From positions 1-35,832 of IMG/VR virus record IMGVR_UViG_3300020733_000038: a stretch of DNA of 35,832 nucleotides; one strand, 5' to 3'. Position numbers and translations under genes: made by a program. The stretch is from a virus. Under the pieces are notes generated by a model. That model ran no database searches, was not told the DNA's origin, and saw nothing but the letters and a program-made list of their open reading frames with translations. Positions within the stretch are counted from its first letter, which is position 1. Each line of letters opens with the position of its first letter. Below are positions 17,391 through 26,562 of this stretch, in pieces.

Positions 17391-17819
17391 ATGTCAGCTA
17401 CAAAACAAACATTCGGAGTAAGCCTTTCGGTTTGGAATACCAGCCTTGGAACTCCTGCTTATTCAACAATTTCAGGATTGGTGGACATCACTCCTCCTGA
17501 TCTAGTCGCAGAAAAACCTGTTGACGTTACATCACACGATTCCGCAAACGGTATTCGTGAAATGATTCCTTCTGGAGTCAAGATGTGGACAGAATGCACA
17601 GGTGAATTCAACGAAGTATCAGCAGACGTTGGTCAATTATTTTTAATCGGAAACACAAATTCGATTCAGAAGTTTAAGATCGTTAAAACTGCTGATCCAA
17701 CCGCACCAATTTACTTTAATGCCGTAGTCACTGAAGTGACCAACATGGCACAACAACTTATCGGCAAAACAAGCTGGAAGTTCAAACTAACACCAACTGG
17801 TGCTGCTCCTGTATCGTAA
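17391..17819 (+). CDS. Major tail tube protein
   Basis: A 142-residue protein of the compact tail tube family. It contains YSTISGLVDITPPDLVAEKPVDVT, where the ITPP and D-VTSHDSANG residues recall tube proteins with a loop crossing between neighbours. MIPSGVKMWTECTGEFNE and a final FKLTPTGAAPV follow. Its position between the terminator and the chaperone genes is the standard one for siphoviruses. It polymerises around the tape measure protein. Confidence 0.86.
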   Translation: MSATKQTFGVSLSVWNTSLGTPAYSTISGLVDITPPDLVAEKPVDVTSHDSANGIREMIPSGVKMWTECTGEFNEVSADVGQLFLIGNTNSIQKFKIVKTADPTAPIYFNAVVTEVTNMAQQLIGKTSWKFKLTPTGAAPVS

Positions 17820-17830
17820 TATAAACCGCC

Positions 17831-18142
17831 ATGATCTCCTCAATCACCGAACCCGTGACGGTGACAGTAGGTAAAACCAAGCTTGCCCTTCGTTTTGATG
17901 GGCGAGCAAGGTATCGCTTACAGTGCATCGGATCTAACATAGACCTTTCCGAATTTGGGAAGCCAAACAAAAGCTTTGTGACGCTCGTAAACTGGGCGTG
18001 GGCTTGCTCAATTAAATGTCCATTTGAAAATCCAGAGGACTTAGCGAACGCGGTTGAGTCGGGTGAAGCTGGTACGCTATTGGAAGCGGTACTGCAATGC
18101 GTCAAGGAGGCGCTTCAGCCCGACGTAGAAAAAAAAGCATAA
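17831..18142 (+). CDS. Tail assembly chaperone, G-like
   Basis: A 103-residue small helical protein lying between tail tube and tape measure genes, the position of lambda gpG. Its frame ends right after a run of eight A residues, where a -1 slip leads into a longer frame. By analogy with gpG/gpGT, the short form is made in excess and coats the tape measure during tail assembly. The C-terminal VEKKA is encoded by the slippery region itself. Confidence 0.82.
   Translation: MISSITEPVTVTVGKTKLALRFDGRARYRLQCIGSNIDLSEFGKPNKSFVTLVNWAWACSIKCPFENPEDLANAVESGEAGTLLEAVLQCVKEALQPDVEKKA
18129..18137 (+). promoter_or_regulatory. -1 ribosomal frameshift site (A-run)
   Basis: Eight A residues and a G near the end of the G-like gene contain a slippery heptamer A AAA AAA in the zero frame (18130-18136). 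A one-base backward slip places ribosomes in the frame that continues SIIEDWAFFRV to 18471. Position, direction and neighbours all match the known -1 frameshift of tail chaperone genes. No downstream pseudoknot was worked out. Confidence 0.75.
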
Positions 18143-18471
18143 TTGAGGACTGGGCTTTCTTCCGTGTTCAACTTGATGTTGGCGCGGAAGAATACCTCAG
18201 CCTTACACAAAGCGAAAAAACTGCACTTATCGATCAATGGAAACTCAAAGAAGATCGTCGATTGAACGACATTTGCTCGCTTTTCGCCTTTTTAGAGAAC
18301 GCATTCTTTCGCCGTGGGAAGGACAGGTATGGTCGGGATATTCCGAAAGTATCTGCAAACGATTTCAAACCAAACCCACCACCAAAGTTTCAAAGCGAGG
18401 AAGATCGAATCGATCACATCTGGCAAAAATTTAACCAAGCATTTCCTAAAGAACTTCAAGCAACACCATGA
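18136..18471 (+). CDS. Tail assembly chaperone, T-like frameshift extension
   Basis: The T-like domain, best read as the C-terminal part of a fusion of about 213 residues made by the -1 slip at 18130-18136. The domain includes AFFRVQLDVGAEEYLSLTQSEKTAL and a helical RLNDICSLFAFLENAFFRRG, ending KFNQAFPKELQATP. An ATG at 18097 opens the same frame, but its first 13 residues (MRQGGASARRRKK) are just the out-of-frame reading of the G-like gene. Independent initiation there is therefore unlikely. It overlaps the tape measure start by ATGA. Confidence 0.72.
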   Translation, partial: SIIEDWAFFRVQLDVGAEEYLSLTQSEKTALIDQWKLKEDRRLNDICSLFAFLENAFFRRGKDRYGRDIPKVSANDFKPNPPPKFQSEEDRIDHIWQKFNQAFPKELQATP

Positions 18472-20375
18472 GCGCAACAGTCGGAGAACTAAACATCGAG
18501 GTACAATTGCAACTTGGAAAAATCCAAGCGCAATTTGACCAGCTATCGTCCACCGTTCAGCGCCATACTAAAACAATGGAAGGTTATTTTAAAGACCTTC
18601 AAAAATCTGCCACTAAGTTTTTTGAAGGACTTGTTTCTGTTGAAGCGATAAAGGGATTAGCAGATTATACTAAATCGATTATTGAAAATGCAGCAGAGCT
18701 TAAACATTCAGCAGATGCTGCTCGAGTTAGTTCAGAATCGTTTCAAGTTCTTAACAACTTAGCAAAATCAACTGGTGTTGATATAAATCTTCTTACTCGT
18801 GGATTAGATACGATGGAAAAGAAGATTGCTGATGCAGCAGCAGGCGTTAAGTCAGCACAAGAACCATTTGAAAAACTTGGTTTAAATGTTAAAGACCTTC
18901 AAACGCTTGCTCCAGAAAAGCAATTTGAGGCGTTAGCCAGAGCAGTAAATAACGCTAATGATCCAACCGTTGCGTTTCGTTCTGCGGTAGAAATATTAGG
19001 AGCTAAAAGTGCGCCTAGATTGCTTGAAGCATTAAAGCAACTTGGTGAACAAGGTTTTGATGAGTTAGCAAAAAAGGAAAAGGCTGCGGGCTTAATAATG
19101 AGCGATGCGGTCATTACCAGGCTTGATGAAATTGAAAAGCACTTGGGAATGAGTGCTACTCAATCAAAAAATTACTTTGGTACTTTAATAGCTCAAATTT
19201 TTTCATTCGGCAATTCAGTTACTGCCGTAAACGTCAGAATAGATATGCTTAAAAGTTCTTTAAACTCATTAAAGAAGTTAAATGAGGAAAGTGGATATAA
19301 TAAATATCAAAAAGACATAGAAGCTACTACTAAAGCATTACAGGATGAAGAAAATGAATTATCAAAATTACAAGCTAAACAAAATGTAATTGATGAGCGT
19401 CACGCTCAACGCGAAGCGAGTAAAATGCAGCAATCTGAAAATACTGCACGTTTTGTAAAAGCGCAGGCACAAGCTGAAACTGATTTTGCCAATAAGATGA
19501 CAGAAGGCAGAATACAAATGGAAGCACAGGGTTACGGAATGTTGAACGTAGCTTTGGAACAACATAGAGAGGAAATTGATAAAACATGGCAGTCTAAAAA
19601 CGCTTTATGGGCTTTGACTGAAAATCCTATATTTAGAACTCCTGACTTTAAGGAGCCAATTTCAAATAAAGATAAACAGGAAGCTTTAAGGTTATTTGAA
19701 GAAACGCGCACATCTGCCGAAAAATATGCAGAACAAATAACTGAAATTAATCGATTAGAAAAAGAAGGCGCGATTGATGCTCAAACTGCACAACGTGCAA
19801 AGAAAATGGCTTACGATGATTACAGTGGTATGTTAAAAGAGCAGCAAGACTTGCACAAAGAAGCTATGAAAATGGCAAATGAGCTTTCAAAGTCTTTAGC
19901 CAATACATTTGTAAATGGAATCGAAAAAGGTGATCGTTTTAGTCAAATTCTTAAAGGTATTGCGATGGATCTTGAGAAAGCTATTGCTCAAGCGCTTTTA
20001 TTTAAACCGCTAGAAAGCGGAATTGAATCAATGCTTACTGGTGGATTGGGTGGTGGTAGTGGTGGTTTGTTTACCAGCTTGTTTTCAGCGCTTGGCTTTA
20101 GAGCAAGCGGTGGTCCAGTAAGCATGAATCAACCTTACGTTGTGGGTGAAAATGGTCCAGAAGTCATTGTTCCTTCACAAAGTGGAACGGTAATTCCTAA
20201 CAGTGCGCTTGGTGGTAGTAATACAAATTTCAATCAATCGTTCAACTTTGCTTCGGGTGTAACTAAGAGCGACTTGGCTTCAATGCTTCCGCACTTAGTA
20301 AATCAAGTACAAGCAGCAGTTGCTGAATCTGTACGTCGCGGTGGTCCTTATAGTCAAGTATTTGGAGGAGCTTAA
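18468..20375 (+). CDS. Tail tape measure protein
   Basis: The tape measure, 635 residues, sets tail length and is later ejected into the host. It is mostly helical with coiled-coil segments (about 270-330 and 400-470). It shows an EALKQLGEQGFDELAKKEKAAG region near 190-210 that is typical of lambda-type tape measures. The C-terminus has a Gly-rich hydrophobic section and the common ending ASGGPVSMNQPYVVGENGPE. At about 1.5 Angstrom per residue, the length suggests a tail near 95 nm, so a fairly short siphovirus tail. The start overlaps the T-like stop by ATGA. Confidence 0.9.
   Translation: MSATVGELNIEVQLQLGKIQAQFDQLSSTVQRHTKTMEGYFKDLQKSATKFFEGLVSVEAIKGLADYTKSIIENAAELKHSADAARVSSESFQVLNNLAKSTGVDINLLTRGLDTMEKKIADAAAGVKSAQEPFEKLGLNVKDLQTLAPEKQFEALARAVNNANDPTVAFRSAVEILGAKSAPRLLEALKQLGEQGFDELAKKEKAAGLIMSDAVITRLDEIEKHLGMSATQSKNYFGTLIAQIFSFGNSVTAVNVRIDMLKSSLNSLKKLNEESGYNKYQKDIEATTKALQDEENELSKLQAKQNVIDERHAQREASKMQQSENTARFVKAQAQAETDFANKMTEGRIQMEAQGYGMLNVALEQHREEIDKTWQSKNALWALTENPIFRTPDFKEPISNKDKQEALRLFEETRTSAEKYAEQITEINRLEKEGAIDAQTAQRAKKMAYDDYSGMLKEQQDLHKEAMKMANELSKSLANTFVNGIEKGDRFSQILKGIAMDLEKAIAQALLFKPLESGIESMLTGGLGGGSGGLFTSLFSALGFRASGGPVSMNQPYVVGENGPEVIVPSQSGTVIPNSALGGSNTNFNQSFNFASGVTKSDLASMLPHLVNQVQAAVAESVRRGGPYSQVFGGA
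20364..20370 (+). promoter_or_regulatory. Strong ribosome binding site for distal tail gene
   Basis: GGAGGAG, nine bases before the ATG at 20380, is one of few strong Shine-Dalgarno matches in this genome. It fixes the start of the following gene at 20380 rather than at an upstream in-frame TTG-like start (20320) inside the tape measure gene. Confidence 0.7.
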
Positions 20376-20379
20376 TCTT

Positions 20380-21012
20380 ATGCCTATTACTTATCCACTT
20401 TCGTTACCAACTCAGTTTAAAAGCGCTGAGATTACGTTTAACACAACCAACTTGGTTGCGGTTTGGGAAGGACCATACGACATGAGTGAACAAACGTATG
20501 AATTCCCCGGAAAACGTATTACTGCAACGATTAAATTTCCTAAAATGAATCAAGCCAACGGCGAGGAGCTTATTGGCTGGCTTATGTCGTTACACGGTAG
20601 AGCAGGAACGTTTTATCTTAACGATACATCAAAACGTTATGCTCGAGGAATTGCATCAGGAACTCCTGTGGTAAATGGAACGCAAACCGCATTGACCACC
20701 GATCTTTACACGCGTGGATGGACTGCAAGCGTTACAGGAATCTTGCTTGCAGGAGATTGGATTCAAGTAGGCACAGGATCGTCTGTTCGTCTGCACAAAG
20801 TGCTTTCTGATGTAAACTCAGACAGTTCTGGTCATGCAACGCTTTCAGTATGGCCTAATCTTCGCACTGCATACGCAGATGGCACAACGTTAGTAACAAC
20901 TAACGCGTCAGGTATTTTTAGGCTTAAAGAAGATACTTCGTGGACAATCGACAACTCGAGAATCTATACGGTCAATCCAATTACCGCAGTCGAATCAGTT
21001 AGCCTCGTTTAA
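20380..21012 (+). CDS. Distal tail protein-like (Dit/GTA gp12 position)
   Basis: A 210-residue protein beginning MPITYPLSLPTQFKSAEITF, followed by YEFPGKRITATIKFPKMNQANGEELIGWL, GTFYLNDTSKRYARG and a repeat-poor beta C-terminal part. The N-terminal beta domain and the FPGKR(W/I)xAxx(L/I)P pattern are typical of proteins directly downstream of the tape measure in phages with GTA-like tail tips. It should form the ring between tail tube and hub. The start is set by GGAGGAG at 20364. Confidence 0.75.
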   Translation: MPITYPLSLPTQFKSAEITFNTTNLVAVWEGPYDMSEQTYEFPGKRITATIKFPKMNQANGEELIGWLMSLHGRAGTFYLNDTSKRYARGIASGTPVVNGTQTALTTDLYTRGWTASVTGILLAGDWIQVGTGSSVRLHKVLSDVNSDSSGHATLSVWPNLRTAYADGTTLVTTNASGIFRLKEDTSWTIDNSRIYTVNPITAVESVSLV

Positions 21013-21014
21013 CT

Positions 21015-21641
21015 ATGGCAAGACCTCTATCATCAACAATGACGGCAGCGATCCTCGCACGAGATGTGAGGCTTGCGATTTTGTGCGATTTGATGTTTCC
21101 AAGCGCTCCGTCTTACGTTTGGGGTGGTACTGGTACATTATCGGCAAATGGCAACACTTACCTTGGCCTTGGTCCAGTTGGTGCAATTGGAAAGGTAGAA
21201 GAAAAGAGCGATGGAAAAGCCACAGGATTAAGTCTTTCGCTTTCTGGTGTTCCGCTTTCTCAAATTTCTGAAGCGGTAAACACGAATTATCAAGGTTCGC
21301 CTGTAAATCTTTGGATGGCTTGTTTTGATTCAAGCTGGAATCTGCTTAATTATCCTTATCAATTATTTGGTGGATCGATGGATGTAATGTCGATTCAAGA
21401 TGGAACATCGACTGCAACAATTACAATGGCAGTTGAAAGTCGTTTAATTGAAACGCAACGACCACGCACAAGGCGTTACACTCAGGACGATCAGCAACTT
21501 GATTATCCTTCAGACACAGGGTTTCAGTTCGTCAATAATTTACAGTTAATGCAGATTTATTGGGGCAATCCTAATGGACCATCAATCAATCTTCCTGGAT
21601 CAACAGGAGTAACTCAAAACGTTATTGGATCTGCGCCATGA
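21015..21641 (+). CDS. Tail hub-associated protein (DUF2163-like)
   Basis: A 208-residue protein with LARDVRLAILCDLMFPSAPSYVWGG near its start, a central YLGLGPVGAIGKVEEKSDGKA, then LSGVPLSQIS and TMAVESRLIETQRPRTRRYTQDDQQL. The late RxRxY(T)xxDQ(Q/R) segment is characteristic of tail proteins that follow the distal tail gene in GTA-like modules. It is followed by an NlpC-like gene and a large J-like gene, exactly as in that module. It is probably part of the tail-tip hub. Confidence 0.72.
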   Translation: MARPLSSTMTAAILARDVRLAILCDLMFPSAPSYVWGGTGTLSANGNTYLGLGPVGAIGKVEEKSDGKATGLSLSLSGVPLSQISEAVNTNYQGSPVNLWMACFDSSWNLLNYPYQLFGGSMDVMSIQDGTSTATITMAVESRLIETQRPRTRRYTQDDQQLDYPSDTGFQFVNNLQLMQIYWGNPNGPSINLPGSTGVTQNVIGSAP

Positions 21642-22060
21642 TTGTACGCTTTCCATACTGGGAATCCAAGCTTAACGCTTTTATTGAAGAAAGGCGCAAC
21701 GCTCCATTTCAATGGGGTGTTAATGATTGCTGCCTATTTGCGTGTGATGCAGTTAAATCAATTTGCGGTTATGATTTTGCTGAAAGCTTACGCGGTACAT
21801 ATTCAACGGCTTATGGAGCAGGAAAAGTTTATTTAAAACTTAAAGTAAGAGATGTTTCAGAGCTTGGTTGGAAGTATGTTGATGAAGGTAAACTTTCAAT
21901 AGTTGATATTCGTAAAGCAAACCGTGGCGATTTTTTGGTTTATGCAAATTGCAAAAATAGGTCGCTAGGAATTTCAATAGGAGAATGTGGTGCATTTGTT
22001 TCGGAAAAAGGATTGGCTTTTATTCCTAGAATCGAGTGCGTCACGGCTTTCACTTACTAA
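21638..22060 (+). CDS. NlpC/P60-like tail protein (DUF6950-like)
   Basis: A 140-residue protein with PFQWGVNDCCLFACDAVKSI near residue 23-42. The W(G)xxDCxxF pattern holds the candidate nucleophilic Cys and is typical of DUF6950 and NlpC/P60-like phage proteins. RGDFLVYAN and GECGAFVSEKGLAFI follow. In GTA-like tail tips this gene encodes a cell-wall peptidase or a degenerate relative used during DNA entry. A clear catalytic His in the usual spacing is not evident, so activity is uncertain. ATGA overlap with the upstream gene. Confidence 0.75.
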   Translation: MIVRFPYWESKLNAFIEERRNAPFQWGVNDCCLFACDAVKSICGYDFAESLRGTYSTAYGAGKVYLKLKVRDVSELGWKYVDEGKLSIVDIRKANRGDFLVYANCKNRSLGISIGECGAFVSEKGLAFIPRIECVTAFTY

Positions 22061-22062
22061 TT

Positions 22063-25000
22063 ATGCCACAAGTAATCGCACCAGTTTTTTGGGCAGTTGA
22101 GGGTTTCCTCGAGGTTGACGTTGGCCTTAGCATGGCGACGGCAGTCACAATCGCTGAAATCGGAACAATTATAGTTCCGGGGATTGCAGCAGCGTATGGC
22201 GCTTCAAAACTTTTATCGCCTAAGAAAACGCCTTTTCAAATGGTTCCGAATAACTCGCTTATTCGTAACTCAGCAGCAAATCGTTTTCTTGCATATGGAA
22301 GATCATCTGCTGGTGGTGTTGTTGTTTACATCAATCAAAGTGGTTCAAGCAATCAATACCTTGATCTTGTTTTCACTTTAGCAACGCACGAAATTGATGC
22401 GATTGAAAGCTTGGTGCTTGATAATTGGGCTTTAACATTTGACGGCACAGGCACGAATGGTGGTGGTGTTTGCACAAGCGAAACAGATATGCGAACAGGC
22501 GTTACTTCTACGCGCTATGCTGGCAAGGTATTTGCAAACTTTCATCTTGGATTACAGGGAGATGCTGCTGATTCAACATTGATTACGAATAGTGGCGGTC
22601 AATGGACATCAACTTGTACATTATCTGGCGTTGCTTATGTTTATTTACGCCTTACTTGGGATCAAAACACATTTAGCGCTGGAATACCTAACATTTATGC
22701 AATCGTTCGTGGTAAAAAGGTCTTAGATCCTAGAACTGCAACGTTTGTTACTGGATCAACAACCAGTGGATCAGCGACTGTTAGCGTTTCAAGTACTTCT
22801 GGATTATCAACTGGAATGGCTTTTAGGGGTGCAGGAATTTCTCCACTAGCAAAGATTTTATCAATAGGTACTGGTACAGTTACGCTTAATGCTAATGCAA
22901 CTTTAAGTTACAGTAATCAAACGTACATTGCTGGAAATCCAGCATGGTCACAAAACGCAGCAATGTGTGTTGCTGATTTTATGATGGATCAAAATTACGG
23001 CTTTAGAGTAAACGCTGGTGATTTTGATTTAACGTATTGGACAACGGCTTGTAATGATTGCGATGTTTCAATTGGCATTTCTGGTGGTGTATCTGAAGCT
23101 CGTTACACGGTAAACGGCACAATCGACACAGGTCGCGCACCTGGGGAAACGTTAGACAATATGCTTGGTGCTATGGCTGGTTTATGTCCGTGGGTAGGTG
23201 GTAAATGGTACATGAGAGCAGGAACATACCAAACGCCAACTATTACCTTAACAGATTCAGATCTTCGTGGTGCGCCAACGCTTTCAACGAAAGTATCAAG
23301 GCGTGACACAATAAATACTGTTAAAGGAACATACTGCGAGCCAACTGCTCAATATAACGCAACTGATTTCACTCCTGTTGCCGATGCTACTTATTTAGCA
23401 GCAGATTTAAATACGCGTTACATAAACGATGTAACTTTTCCTTTTACGACAAGCAACGCAACCGCACAAAGAATTGCTAAGTCAATCTTAAGGCGCTCGA
23501 GGTATGGACAAACTGTCTTAACAATGCCTTGCAAACTTACTGCAATGCAGGCTCAAGTTGGTGACAACGTAAACATTACGCTTTCACGTTTCGGATATGT
23601 AAATCAGCCATTTGAAGTAGTTGGATTTACATTTGCGCATTATGCAGATTCCAACAATTCGCCAGCGTTAGGAATTGATCTAGTTTTAAAAGGCACAAAC
23701 TCTGCGGTGTTTGATTGGGCAAATGGTGAAGATGTGGCAAACGCCAGCACAATATTAAGCAATTTACCATCACCTTATAACGTACCAACGCCAACAGGTC
23801 TTACTCTTTTAAGCGATGTTAGCACAGTAGCGGTTCAAGCAGACGGTACAATCGTACCACGTTTAAAAGTTAGCTGGACTGCTCCATCTAGCCAATACGT
23901 TACAAGCGGTGGATCTGTTGTAATTCAATACAAACGCCATGTTGATTCAAACTGGCTTGATTGGGATAAGGTTTTAGGCGCGCAAACAACAGAGTACATT
24001 ACTAACATTGTTAGTGGCACGGCTTACGATGTTAGAATTAGCTTTATAAATTCCGCTAATTATCAAAGCGCATGGCAAGAATCTGACAATTACACCGTAA
24101 GTGGTATTGCAAACGCTTTATCTGCTCCATCGTCAATCACTGCAACCGCCGGAGTTGGTCAACAAATATACGTTAAATGGACCGCATGGACAGATCCGAC
24201 AGTGTCATTCTACAAGGTTTACCGTTCTACAAGCTCCAGCGATCCCTCGCCGACTTATCTAGGCTCGACACTGACCAACCTGTTCCTAGATCCCTCACCA
24301 ACATACGGTATAGCGTATTATTATTACGTCTCGACAGTAAACACGAGCCTAGTGGAAGGGTCAAAGGGAGTAAGCGGAAGCGCAACGGCAACAAAATCAA
24401 CGCTAGTAAACACAAGTGGACCTAGCACGCCAAGCGCACCAACGTTTGCAAGCAATTTTACCTATACCGCAACAGATGGAACTTCGCTTGCATCAATTAC
24501 GTTAAACGTAGGTGCATTGCCTTCTGGTGCTATTATTCAAAGCGTAATGTATCGCACAAGCGGTACATCTCAATGGATTAGTGGACCAGAAGATAATAAC
24601 ACATCTGGCGTAACGATGACGGTTTCTGACCTTACAACTGGTCAATCATACGACTTTGAGGTTCGTGCTTACAATGAAAGTGGCGTTTATACCGAAAGCA
24701 GTTCACTCACACTAACTGCACCAACTAAATCCACTGCTCCATCGGGACCAGCATTAGTTGCGCTTTATACGCCATCAAGCACTTATACAGTTCCCCCAGC
24801 TTACACTGCTACACAAACGCAGCTATATGGAGCTTATTTGACATGGTCTGCTGACAGTGCAACCGATGTTATATCTTACGAAATTGGTAATTCCAGCAAT
24901 ACATCAACCAGTCCTTCATATGTTGCTTATACGACAAGCAATTTAGCTATTCCTGTATATACGCTTAGTTTATTCCCACTGTTCTATTGGGTTAGGTCAG

Positions 25001-25434
25001 TAAATCGAAGTGGTGTGCGTAGTTCATGGATTGTATGTAGTACGAACATGAACGGCGTGTGTTCGCTAACCGCAGGATCACTCAGCACTCAATCTCAATC
25101 ATCGCCTTCAATGACAGGCGTTCAAATTGGTTCATTAGGAGCTAGTTCAATTAAACCAATCTATGCTTCATATTCAGATGTTGTAGCTTACACCACGACA
25201 AACGGCACAAATTATGAAGCGTTTACAGTAAATATATCAGGACGCGGATTTACATCAGCACCGACAAGTGCGGTGTTTAACATCAACGCACCAAACGTTA
25301 CTTGTTTCTATAATCCTTATGTGACTGGTTCTTGGAATACATCAACCAGCGTTCACTTCGAATTGCAGGGTGTTAATGGCGCAGCAATTCCAGTCGGCAC
25401 AGGTTTAATTATCAATTTTACACTTACTCAATAA
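22063..25434 (+). CDS. Tail tip/host specificity protein, J-like with fibronectin domains
   Basis: The central tail tip protein, 1123 residues from ATG 22063 (three bases after the previous stop). After a hydrophobic segment (about 20-45) comes the J-like signature AANRFLAYGRSSAGGVVVYI with THEIDAIESLVLDN. A hub region follows to about residue 560, including GETLDNMLGAMAGLCPWVGGKWYMR. From about 580 on there are at least three fibronectin type III domains (about 580-685, 690-785, 795-890), then a beta C-terminus. It likely binds the host and triggers ejection. The second fibronectin domain (24120-24420) uses more G/C-ending and CTA/TCG codons than its neighbours, suggesting separate origin. 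Confidence 0.88.
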   Translation: MPQVIAPVFWAVEGFLEVDVGLSMATAVTIAEIGTIIVPGIAAAYGASKLLSPKKTPFQMVPNNSLIRNSAANRFLAYGRSSAGGVVVYINQSGSSNQYLDLVFTLATHEIDAIESLVLDNWALTFDGTGTNGGGVCTSETDMRTGVTSTRYAGKVFANFHLGLQGDAADSTLITNSGGQWTSTCTLSGVAYVYLRLTWDQNTFSAGIPNIYAIVRGKKVLDPRTATFVTGSTTSGSATVSVSSTSGLSTGMAFRGAGISPLAKILSIGTGTVTLNANATLSYSNQTYIAGNPAWSQNAAMCVADFMMDQNYGFRVNAGDFDLTYWTTACNDCDVSIGISGGVSEARYTVNGTIDTGRAPGETLDNMLGAMAGLCPWVGGKWYMRAGTYQTPTITLTDSDLRGAPTLSTKVSRRDTINTVKGTYCEPTAQYNATDFTPVADATYLAADLNTRYINDVTFPFTTSNATAQRIAKSILRRSRYGQTVLTMPCKLTAMQAQVGDNVNITLSRFGYVNQPFEVVGFTFAHYADSNNSPALGIDLVLKGTNSAVFDWANGEDVANASTILSNLPSPYNVPTPTGLTLLSDVSTVAVQADGTIVPRLKVSWTAPSSQYVTSGGSVVIQYKRHVDSNWLDWDKVLGAQTTEYITNIVSGTAYDVRISFINSANYQSAWQESDNYTVSGIANALSAPSSITATAGVGQQIYVKWTAWTDPTVSFYKVYRSTSSSDPSPTYLGSTLTNLFLDPSPTYGIAYYYYVSTVNTSLVEGSKGVSGSATATKSTLVNTSGPSTPSAPTFASNFTYTATDGTSLASITLNVGALPSGAIIQSVMYRTSGTSQWISGPEDNNTSGVTMTVSDLTTGQSYDFEVRAYNESGVYTESSSLTLTAPTKSTAPSGPALVALYTPSSTYTVPPAYTATQTQLYGAYLTWSADSATDVISYEIGNSSNTSTSPSYVAYTTSNLAIPVYTLSLFPLFYWVRSVNRSGVRSSWIVCSTNMNGVCSLTAGSLSTQSQSSPSMTGVQIGSLGASSIKPIYASYSDVVAYTTTNGTNYEAFTVNISGRGFTSAPTSAVFNINAPNVTCFYNPYVTGSWNTSTSVHFELQGVNGAAIPVGTGLIINFTLTQ

Positions 25435-25435
25435 C

Positions 25436-25819
25436 ATGGCTTTACAAAAATCATTCACGATTCCGGGGACTTCATACCCGATTACATATATACGAATAGA
25501 TCGCGTTGACATTAGCCAACAGGCACAAGATGCGACTTTACGTCTTGGTATTTATCCAGATAAAGCAACGGCTGATTCAACTTCTGCAAATCCAATATCA
25601 TTTGGAATAGCACGGTTTACTGGATCAAACTTTGATAAATACTTTAGCCGTTCAAATTTAGTTACGGCAGCAGCATCAGGAAAGACTGTTCACAGTATTG
25701 GATACGGAGCAATTAAAGATGCTTTAGCTGCTTACAAGGCAACTCCCTCAACGTTCATCGCTTTAATTCAAAACGATTTTGGAGGAATTGAGGCTTTCGA
25801 TGGAGCTACGGATTGCTAA
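25436..25819 (+). CDS. Tail-associated hypothetical protein (127 aa)
   Basis: Begins one base after the stop of the J-like gene and overlaps the next gene by TAATG. The product starts MALQKSFTIPGTSYPITYIRI and contains ATLRLGIYPDKATADS, a beta-rich small protein without motifs I recognise. Proteins beginning with L.K.F....G....Y..I are common directly after tail tip genes and may decorate or extend the tip. Function unassigned. Confidence 0.6.
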   Translation: MALQKSFTIPGTSYPITYIRIDRVDISQQAQDATLRLGIYPDKATADSTSANPISFGIARFTGSNFDKYFSRSNLVTAAASGKTVHSIGYGAIKDALAAYKATPSTFIALIQNDFGGIEAFDGATDC

Positions 25820-26562
25820 TGGTCAGGCCAAAACGATTCGTTGTCGTATCAGACAACCACGGAGATATGGTGGATGAAGTTTCCGCTAATGCCTTATGGC
25901 AGTTCCTGAAAGACTGGAAACCGGAAATTAGAGTCCACGCAGGCGATGCTTTTGACTTTCGCAATCTACGCAAAAACAATTCGGAAGATGAACGTCAAGC
26001 ATCGCTTGAAGATGACTGGATGATGGGAATTGATTTTCTTCGAAAGTTCTTTGATGGCGGTAAATCAAATCATTTTCTTAGGGGTAATCACGACGAACGC
26101 ATTTACGACTATTCACGCAATGCTAATGGTTTGATGCGCGACTACGCAAATGATGGCATAAGGCGTTTAGAATCAGTTGTAAAACGCTGCAATGCTAAGA
26201 TGCTTCCATATGATGCGCGTGAGGGGGTGCTAGAGCTTGGAAAGCTTAGAGTAATACATGGGTATCATGCAGGCGCAGGAGCTTGTCGCTCACACGCAAA
26301 CATATACTCCAATTGCCTATTTGGTCATGTTCACTCAATTGAATCGGCATCGATTGCATCACGCGAACCAGCAGAAGCTCGTTCAATTGGTTGTTTATGC
26401 CGTCTTGATATGGAGTATGCACGCAAGCACACAGGCGTTTTAAAATGGTCAAATGGTTGGGCTTACGGACTGCTATTTGCAGATGGTACTTATCAGCTAT
26501 TTCAAACTAGAAAAATCGAAGGTCGCTTTTACTATGCAAAAGAAGTTGCAACTTTCGGATAA
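25819..26562 (+). CDS. Calcineurin-like metallophosphoesterase
   Basis: A 247-residue phosphoesterase from ATG 25819; a TTG two codons upstream is less likely. All core metal-binding motifs are visible in order: DNHGD (Asp12, His14), HAGDAFDF (Asp43), RGNHDE (near 92-97), HGYHA (near 150) and GHVHS (near 170). It therefore looks catalytically complete. Substrate is unknown; relatives cut phosphodiesters in nucleic acids or nucleotides. It sits at the end of the tail operon, outside the early DNA-metabolism region, so a late role is possible. Confidence 0.85.
   Translation: MVRPKRFVVVSDNHGDMVDEVSANALWQFLKDWKPEIRVHAGDAFDFRNLRKNNSEDERQASLEDDWMMGIDFLRKFFDGGKSNHFLRGNHDERIYDYSRNANGLMRDYANDGIRRLESVVKRCNAKMLPYDAREGVLELGKLRVIHGYHAGAGACRSHANIYSNCLFGHVHSIESASIASREPAEARSIGCLCRLDMEYARKHTGVLKWSNGWAYGLLFADGTYQLFQTRKIEGRFYYAKEVATFG

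Noticed and set aside
18097-18135. Independent ATG start for the T-like chaperone
   Set aside because: The first residues are the shifted reading of the G-like gene. Frameshift fusion explains the overlap better and matches the known family behaviour.
24177-24425. 82-codon second frame within the tail tip gene
   Set aside because: It overlaps a fibronectin domain with unusual base composition; the sense frame is clearly coding and no start signal supports the other frame.
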